Shown piece after piece: positions 60,451-64,000 of a stretch of DNA of 64,000 nucleotides; position 1 is the stretch's first letter; each line of letters starts with the position of its first letter. A model generated the notes under the pieces. It saw only the letters and a program-made list of their open reading frames with translations, made no database searches and was not told the origin of the DNA. This DNA comes from Hymenobacter terrenus (GTDB lineage: Bacteria; Bacteroidota; Bacteroidia; Cytophagales; Hymenobacteraceae): assembly GCF_000972495.1 (NCBI RefSeq), contig NZ_LATM01000002.1, positions 124,001 to 188,000 on the forward strand. The letters run 5' to 3'. Made by a program: the position numbers and the translations under genes.

Positions 60451-60523
60451 GCGTGGCCCTGTTTGCCTCCCCCGGCCCCTCTTTCCGCGAGAAAGGGGCC
60501 GGGGGAGGCAAACAGGGCCACGC
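60451..60523. repeat. GC-rich palindrome, family 1 relative
   Basis: Arms GCGTGGCCCTGTTTGCCTCC and their complement, continued by CCCCGGCCCCT, pair for over 30 bp with a two-base bulge. Shares the GAAAGGGGCCGGGGGAGG core with the elements at 13993 and 23837. It lies between convergent LacI and GH125 genes and likely terminates both transcripts. Confidence 0.75.
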
Positions 60524-60557
60524 TAATTAAGCTTCAATAATTGCGGACCACAATTCA

Positions 60558-62006
60558 CTAAACCGGTTTGCTTAATAAATAAGGTTTTTCGTCTGCTACC
60601 TTAACGATGAATTCACCAAAAAGCGTGTTAGCCCAGGCAAACCATTTGCGCGTAAAGCGGCTGGCATCATCCTTATAGAATGACTCGTGCATAAAGCCAG
60701 TATTAGCGTGAGTGGCTTTAAGCGTTTTCAGACTATTTAAAATGTCTTCATCCTGATTGGAAGTCATCGCCCGGATGATAATGCTCATGGGCCAGATATT
60801 ATCTTTTCCAGCGTGGGGCCCAGATATTCCTTCGGCAATTTTGCCCTTGGCATAATATGGATTGTCGCCGTAAGACAGTAAGAACTTGCGGGTATTCTGA
60901 TACAGCGTCTGGTCGTCGGCCCCGATAGCATCTAAATAGGGCAGTGACAGCAGGCTGGGAACATTGGCGTCATCAATCAAATAAAAGGAGCCAAAGCCAT
61001 CAATCTCATAGGCCAGCATTTTGCCGAATTTTTTGTGGTCAACTACCGCGTATTCTTTTAAAGCAGTATGTACCTCATCGGCCAAGTTTGTGCATTCTGC
61101 AGCAAATTCTTTCTGTTGCAAAATAGCCTCTGCCATTTCGGCTAACTGTCGCAAAGACTTAACCGCGAAAAAATTAGAGGGTATCAAGTACGGAAACACC
61201 GTGCCGTCATCCGAAGGCCGGAAAACCGAACAGATTAATCCATTAGGCTTACTCAGATTGCCGTAGCCGGAAGCAGCAGCAGTATCGGTGGGCCGGTCAG
61301 TTTTCCTTCTAAAACGATACGGACCAATATTGTCCTTGCGCTGCTGCTCTTTAAACGTTTTCACAATCACCTTCATCGCGGCCAGCCACTCCTGGTCGAA
61401 GCAAGAAGGCGTGCCGCCCGCTTTCCAATACCCGTGCGCCAGCCGTATTACATAGCAAAGCGAGTCTACTTCCCACTTCCGTTCGTGCACACCCGGCTTC
61501 ATTTCCGTTTCCTCTTTCCGCCACTCTGCGGTACGGCTCGCATCCTGATAAAAAGCATTCGCATACGGGTCAATCATCACATAACGCGCATGGCGATTAA
61601 TTACCCCAGTAATTAATTTTTCCAGCGCCTTATCCTTCTTCATAAAGGGCAGATACGGCCAGACTTGTGCCGACGAATCGCGCAGCCACATGGCGTCGAT
61701 GTCGCCGGTTATTACATATGTATCGGGCTTGCCATTCAGCTCACCCACCGTCACGGTGGTGTCCAGAGTATTTGGAAAGCAATTCTCAAACATCCAGGCC
61801 AGTTCCGGGTCTTTTATTTTCTTCTTGACCTTAATTATTTGCTCTTCAATTGCCTTGCTGGTAAATCGCCGGTCTTTTAGCGCCGGACGTTGCGACACAA
61901 ATTTCGGGTCGTCACTCAGAAGCTGAGCGTAGCTTGCAAAAGGGCTAAGTGATAAGCCAGCGCACAGCACTCCCGTATTCCTCAGGAAATCTCTTCTTTT
62001 TATCAT
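60558..62006 (-). CDS. Glycoside hydrolase family 125 (exo-alpha-1,6-mannosidase)
   Basis: A 482-residue exported enzyme. N terminus MIKRRDFLRNTGVLCAGLSLSPFASYA is a Tat-like signal (RRDFL). GH125 blocks: WMFENCFPNTLDTTV, ITGDIDAMWLRDSSAQVWPY (catalytic Asp region), IDPYANAFYQDA, KWEVDSLCYVIRLAHGYWK and ISGPHAGKDNIWPMSIIIRA. Members remove terminal alpha-1,6-mannose from mannans or N-glycans. It sits downstream of the GH10 xylanase on the same strand, 91 bp apart, and the two may be co-transcribed. Confidence 0.92.
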   Translation of the reverse strand: MIKRRDFLRNTGVLCAGLSLSPFASYAQLLSDDPKFVSQRPALKDRRFTSKAIEEQIIKVKKKIKDPELAWMFENCFPNTLDTTVTVGELNGKPDTYVITGDIDAMWLRDSSAQVWPYLPFMKKDKALEKLITGVINRHARYVMIDPYANAFYQDASRTAEWRKEETEMKPGVHERKWEVDSLCYVIRLAHGYWKAGGTPSCFDQEWLAAMKVIVKTFKEQQRKDNIGPYRFRRKTDRPTDTAAASGYGNLSKPNGLICSVFRPSDDGTVFPYLIPSNFFAVKSLRQLAEMAEAILQQKEFAAECTNLADEVHTALKEYAVVDHKKFGKMLAYEIDGFGSFYLIDDANVPSLLSLPYLDAIGADDQTLYQNTRKFLLSYGDNPYYAKGKIAEGISGPHAGKDNIWPMSIIIRAMTSNQDEDILNSLKTLKATHANTGFMHESFYKDDASRFTRKWFAWANTLFGEFIVKVADEKPYLLSKPV

Positions 62007-62096
62007 GTTGGGTTTAATTAAAACACCCGAGCTGCAAGCCGGTGAACAACTACACTCAGGTAGTCAATCAGTAGACTACAGCCGGAGTTGAATAAG

Positions 62097-63905
62097 CTAA
62101 ATTTTTATTTTAGCTGGTAGTCCCGCTTTGGTAAGCTGATGGGATATTTTAACGACGGAGCCGCCTTTTGTAACTGTTATTTCGTAGCGGCCCAAATGCC
62201 CACGGGCTTTTACCTGGCCGCTCTGTGCGGTGGTCTGGCTGATGGAAGTGCTCCACTGTTTTTTTACTAAATCCTGCCAAACTGCGGCATTGGGTTTCGG
62301 GGTCCAGTCTTTGCGGAACATGGCCGCGTCGGGTTTCCAATGGGCGCCCTCCCAAAAGCCCCACATGGTAAAACCCGTCACGAGCGGGTGGCTGTAGCAA
62401 GCAATTAAAAAGTCGCGGGTGTAGTCGGCCTGCAACTGCTCATCGGGCATATTGATGTCGAACTCCGTAATTTGAACGGGCAGCCCAGTGGCCTTAAACA
62501 TATCCAAATCGGTAATGACCTGCGCCGGGTTGCGAGGCTGTCGGCCCACGTGGCCCTGAACGCCAAGGGCATCTATTGGCGCGCCGTAGCCGCGCAATTC
62601 CTCCACCAGTGCGAGAAAGGACTTGATGTTCTGCGGGCTGGCCACGCTGTTGAGCATGCCATACTCGTTGAGAAACAGCTGGGCCTTGGGGTCAAGCTGC
62701 TTCGCTTCCTTAAACCACTCTGCAGCCTGCGTACGCGGCATCACCTGAAAATAGTCGTTTTCGTGCATCATCTCATTGATGACATCCCAGGCAATGACTT
62801 TTCCTTTGGTGTAGGAGACTATGTTCTGGATGTGGTTATGGATAGAATCGGTCAATCCGAGGCCGAAGGTGGGCTGCCGCTTGACAAAATCGGGCGAAAA
62901 TTTCTTACTGGGCCAGATTAGGTTGTGGCCCCGCAGGCGCAAGCCGTGGCCGCTAATCCAGCCCATAGCGAGCTTGGTTTTGCGCCGGCTGGCGGTATCT
63001 ATCCAAGGTTGCCATTTCAAATTATTGTCGATGGTGACTGTGTTGAACAGCTCCAGTAAAGTCTTTCTATAGGTTTCCGCGCTCGGGCCAGTGCCGTTAA
63101 TTTCTCTAACCGAAACGGCTGTGCCGAATACAAAATCGGGCTGCACGAGACGGGCGCTCACTTTGGCGCCCGGCACGGGCCGGCCCTTGGCATCGGTTAC
63201 CTGAATGTTGAGCGGGGCGGTTCGAATTTCCGCTATTCGCTTCAGCGCTTTGGTGCGCCATTCGGCGTTGGCTTCGCGGCCCATGTAGCTGAAGCGGGTG
63301 GTGGGCAGTTGAGCCAGCGGAATGCTTTGGCCAAAATCCAGCACCTGGAGGTCGGCTACTTCTACTTTTTGAGCCAGGGAACCATAGGAGATACAAATGG
63401 CGGACTCCCCGGCCGGCATATCGCCAGCGGCTACAAACGGAATCTCGATGGTTTTCCACTCGGGGCCGATGCTAAGCTCGATAATGACGCTTTTATCGTG
63501 CGGTGGCTGGGCCTGCTGCACAAAGAAATTCACCACCGCTTCGCCCGACTCCTGCTTGGCGTAAACAGCGTGTATGGCCAGCCGGGCCAGCATCACATCG
63601 CCTTTTTTCACTGGCAAGCTGCTTTTCCAGCTTGACTGCACATTGTAGTGGCTGGGTTTGGCGGTTAGTACTTCCGTAGTGAAGACCGGGGAATCATTGA
63701 GCGTTTTTACACTAAACGAGCTGGGCGTGCTGTCCTTGTTGCCGTCGCTGAAGGTATACTGGGTAGCAGCGTTGGCCGGAAAAATGTTCACGGGTTTCAG
63801 CTGCGCTAAAGCAGCGGGGAGCGGCGGCGTCTTTTGACTATAAGCCGAATGACTGAGAAGTAGTAGCTGAGAAAATACTGTGATGGCTATCGTTTTGAAA
63901 TTCAT
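62097..63905 (-). CDS. Endo-1,4-beta-xylanase, glycoside hydrolase family 10
   Basis: A 602-residue exported xylanase. The ATG at 63905 (MNFKTIAITV) gives a signal peptide ending in AYSQ. Residues about 50-215 form an N-terminal carbohydrate-binding-like beta domain; the GH10 barrel runs from about 240 to 560. Catalytic acid/base Glu378 lies in WDVINEMMHEN and nucleophile Glu481 in VQITEFDINM; GTAVSVREING and LRLRGHNLIWPSKK are also typical. The last 40 residues form a small beta tail (ARGHLGRYEITVTKGGSVVK). It would cleave xylan outside the cell or in the periplasm. Confidence 0.94.
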   Translation of the reverse strand: MNFKTIAITVFSQLLLLSHSAYSQKTPPLPAALAQLKPVNIFPANAATQYTFSDGNKDSTPSSFSVKTLNDSPVFTTEVLTAKPSHYNVQSSWKSSLPVKKGDVMLARLAIHAVYAKQESGEAVVNFFVQQAQPPHDKSVIIELSIGPEWKTIEIPFVAAGDMPAGESAICISYGSLAQKVEVADLQVLDFGQSIPLAQLPTTRFSYMGREANAEWRTKALKRIAEIRTAPLNIQVTDAKGRPVPGAKVSARLVQPDFVFGTAVSVREINGTGPSAETYRKTLLELFNTVTIDNNLKWQPWIDTASRRKTKLAMGWISGHGLRLRGHNLIWPSKKFSPDFVKRQPTFGLGLTDSIHNHIQNIVSYTKGKVIAWDVINEMMHENDYFQVMPRTQAAEWFKEAKQLDPKAQLFLNEYGMLNSVASPQNIKSFLALVEELRGYGAPIDALGVQGHVGRQPRNPAQVITDLDMFKATGLPVQITEFDINMPDEQLQADYTRDFLIACYSHPLVTGFTMWGFWEGAHWKPDAAMFRKDWTPKPNAAVWQDLVKKQWSTSISQTTAQSGQVKARGHLGRYEITVTKGGSVVKISHQLTKAGLPAKIKI

Positions 63906-63937
63906 AGTATTTAGGAAGAAAGTATTGCTAATCAAAA

Positions 63938-63987
63938 CTACGTCCGCCTTAGCTAAGGAAGTGCCTCCTGCAGCAAGGCGGACGTAG
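63938..63987 (-). terminator. Terminator of a gene beyond the right edge
   Basis: Exact 13-bp stem CTACGTCCGCCTT / AAGGCGGACGTAG with a 24-base loop; on the minus strand it is followed by TTTTGATT. Suggests another minus-strand gene to the right. Confidence 0.65.
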
Positions 63988-64000
63988 CTGATTACTTAGC

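Overview
The window looks like chromosomal DNA of a G+C-rich Bacteroidota bacterium, most probably Hymenobacter or a close relative (family Hymenobacteraceae). The evidence is gene content (WbqC family, GWxTD-like secreted protein, HisKA_3 kinases, split MacB-type FtsX permeases, sugar MFS of the FucP type, T9SS-like C-terminal tails), promoter boxes of the Bacteroidota type (TTG-N19-TAnnTTTG) and intergenic palindromes of the kind scattered through these genomes. The genus is an inference; no rRNA is present.

Layout. 0-8 kb: housekeeping and envelope genes: clpC (cut by the window edge), a WbqC-family gene, a secreted protein overlapping a lipid A-type acyltransferase, a YrdC/YciO protein divergent from mltG, a YbgC thioesterase and a YihY/BrkB membrane protein, then two tRNA-Ser genes (CGA, UGA). 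8-18.5 kb: a MacAB-like ABC system (two FtsX permeases, ATPase, membrane-fusion protein, all on minus) divergent from an NtrC-type response regulator and its overlapping histidine kinase. 18.7-25.3 kb: a PQQ-type sugar dehydrogenase, then a microcompartment-free ethanolamine cluster on minus: permease, eutB, a MarR-GNAT fusion, eutC. 25.5-30.5 kb: a modular OmpA-family protein, a relic-rich gap, a miniature HlyD-like protein and a zinc phospholipase C-like protein. 30.7-36.8 kb: a tripartite RND efflux set (adaptor, RND pump, TolC-type channel), with an inverted-repeat element between pump and channel genes. 37-43.3 kb: an alkyltransferase-like protein, unknown proteins, a NarL-type kinase with a receiver-only partner, and xseB/xseA. 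43.5-52.7 kb: M13 peptidase, cyclophilin, manganese catalase, P1-nuclease/PLC-like protein, a 43-bp tandem hairpin array, a PncC/CinA protein, ACBP and a protein that I read as a cryptic protein-kinase-like fold. 52.7-57 kb: an unknown lipoprotein, a 1-kb gene graveyard (TssD/Hcp-like pseudogene, an 81-bp palindrome, an orphan T9SS tail), a CDGSH protein, a GNAT enzyme and a small secreted protein. 57.2-64 kb: hemicellulose/mannan use: sugar MFS, LacI regulator, GH125 mannosidase and GH10 xylanase.

How the genes work together. The ABC export set is probably controlled by the divergent sigma-54-type two-component pair. Ethanolamine would enter by the permease and be cleaved by EutBC, with the MarR-GNAT protein (a palindrome sits just upstream of its own start) as candidate regulator. 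The polysaccharide region pairs extracytoplasmic glycosidases with a sugar importer and a divergent LacI repressor. Intergenic DNA is unusually rich in long palindromes of at least three families; one has been captured as the C-terminus of the ethanolamine permease.
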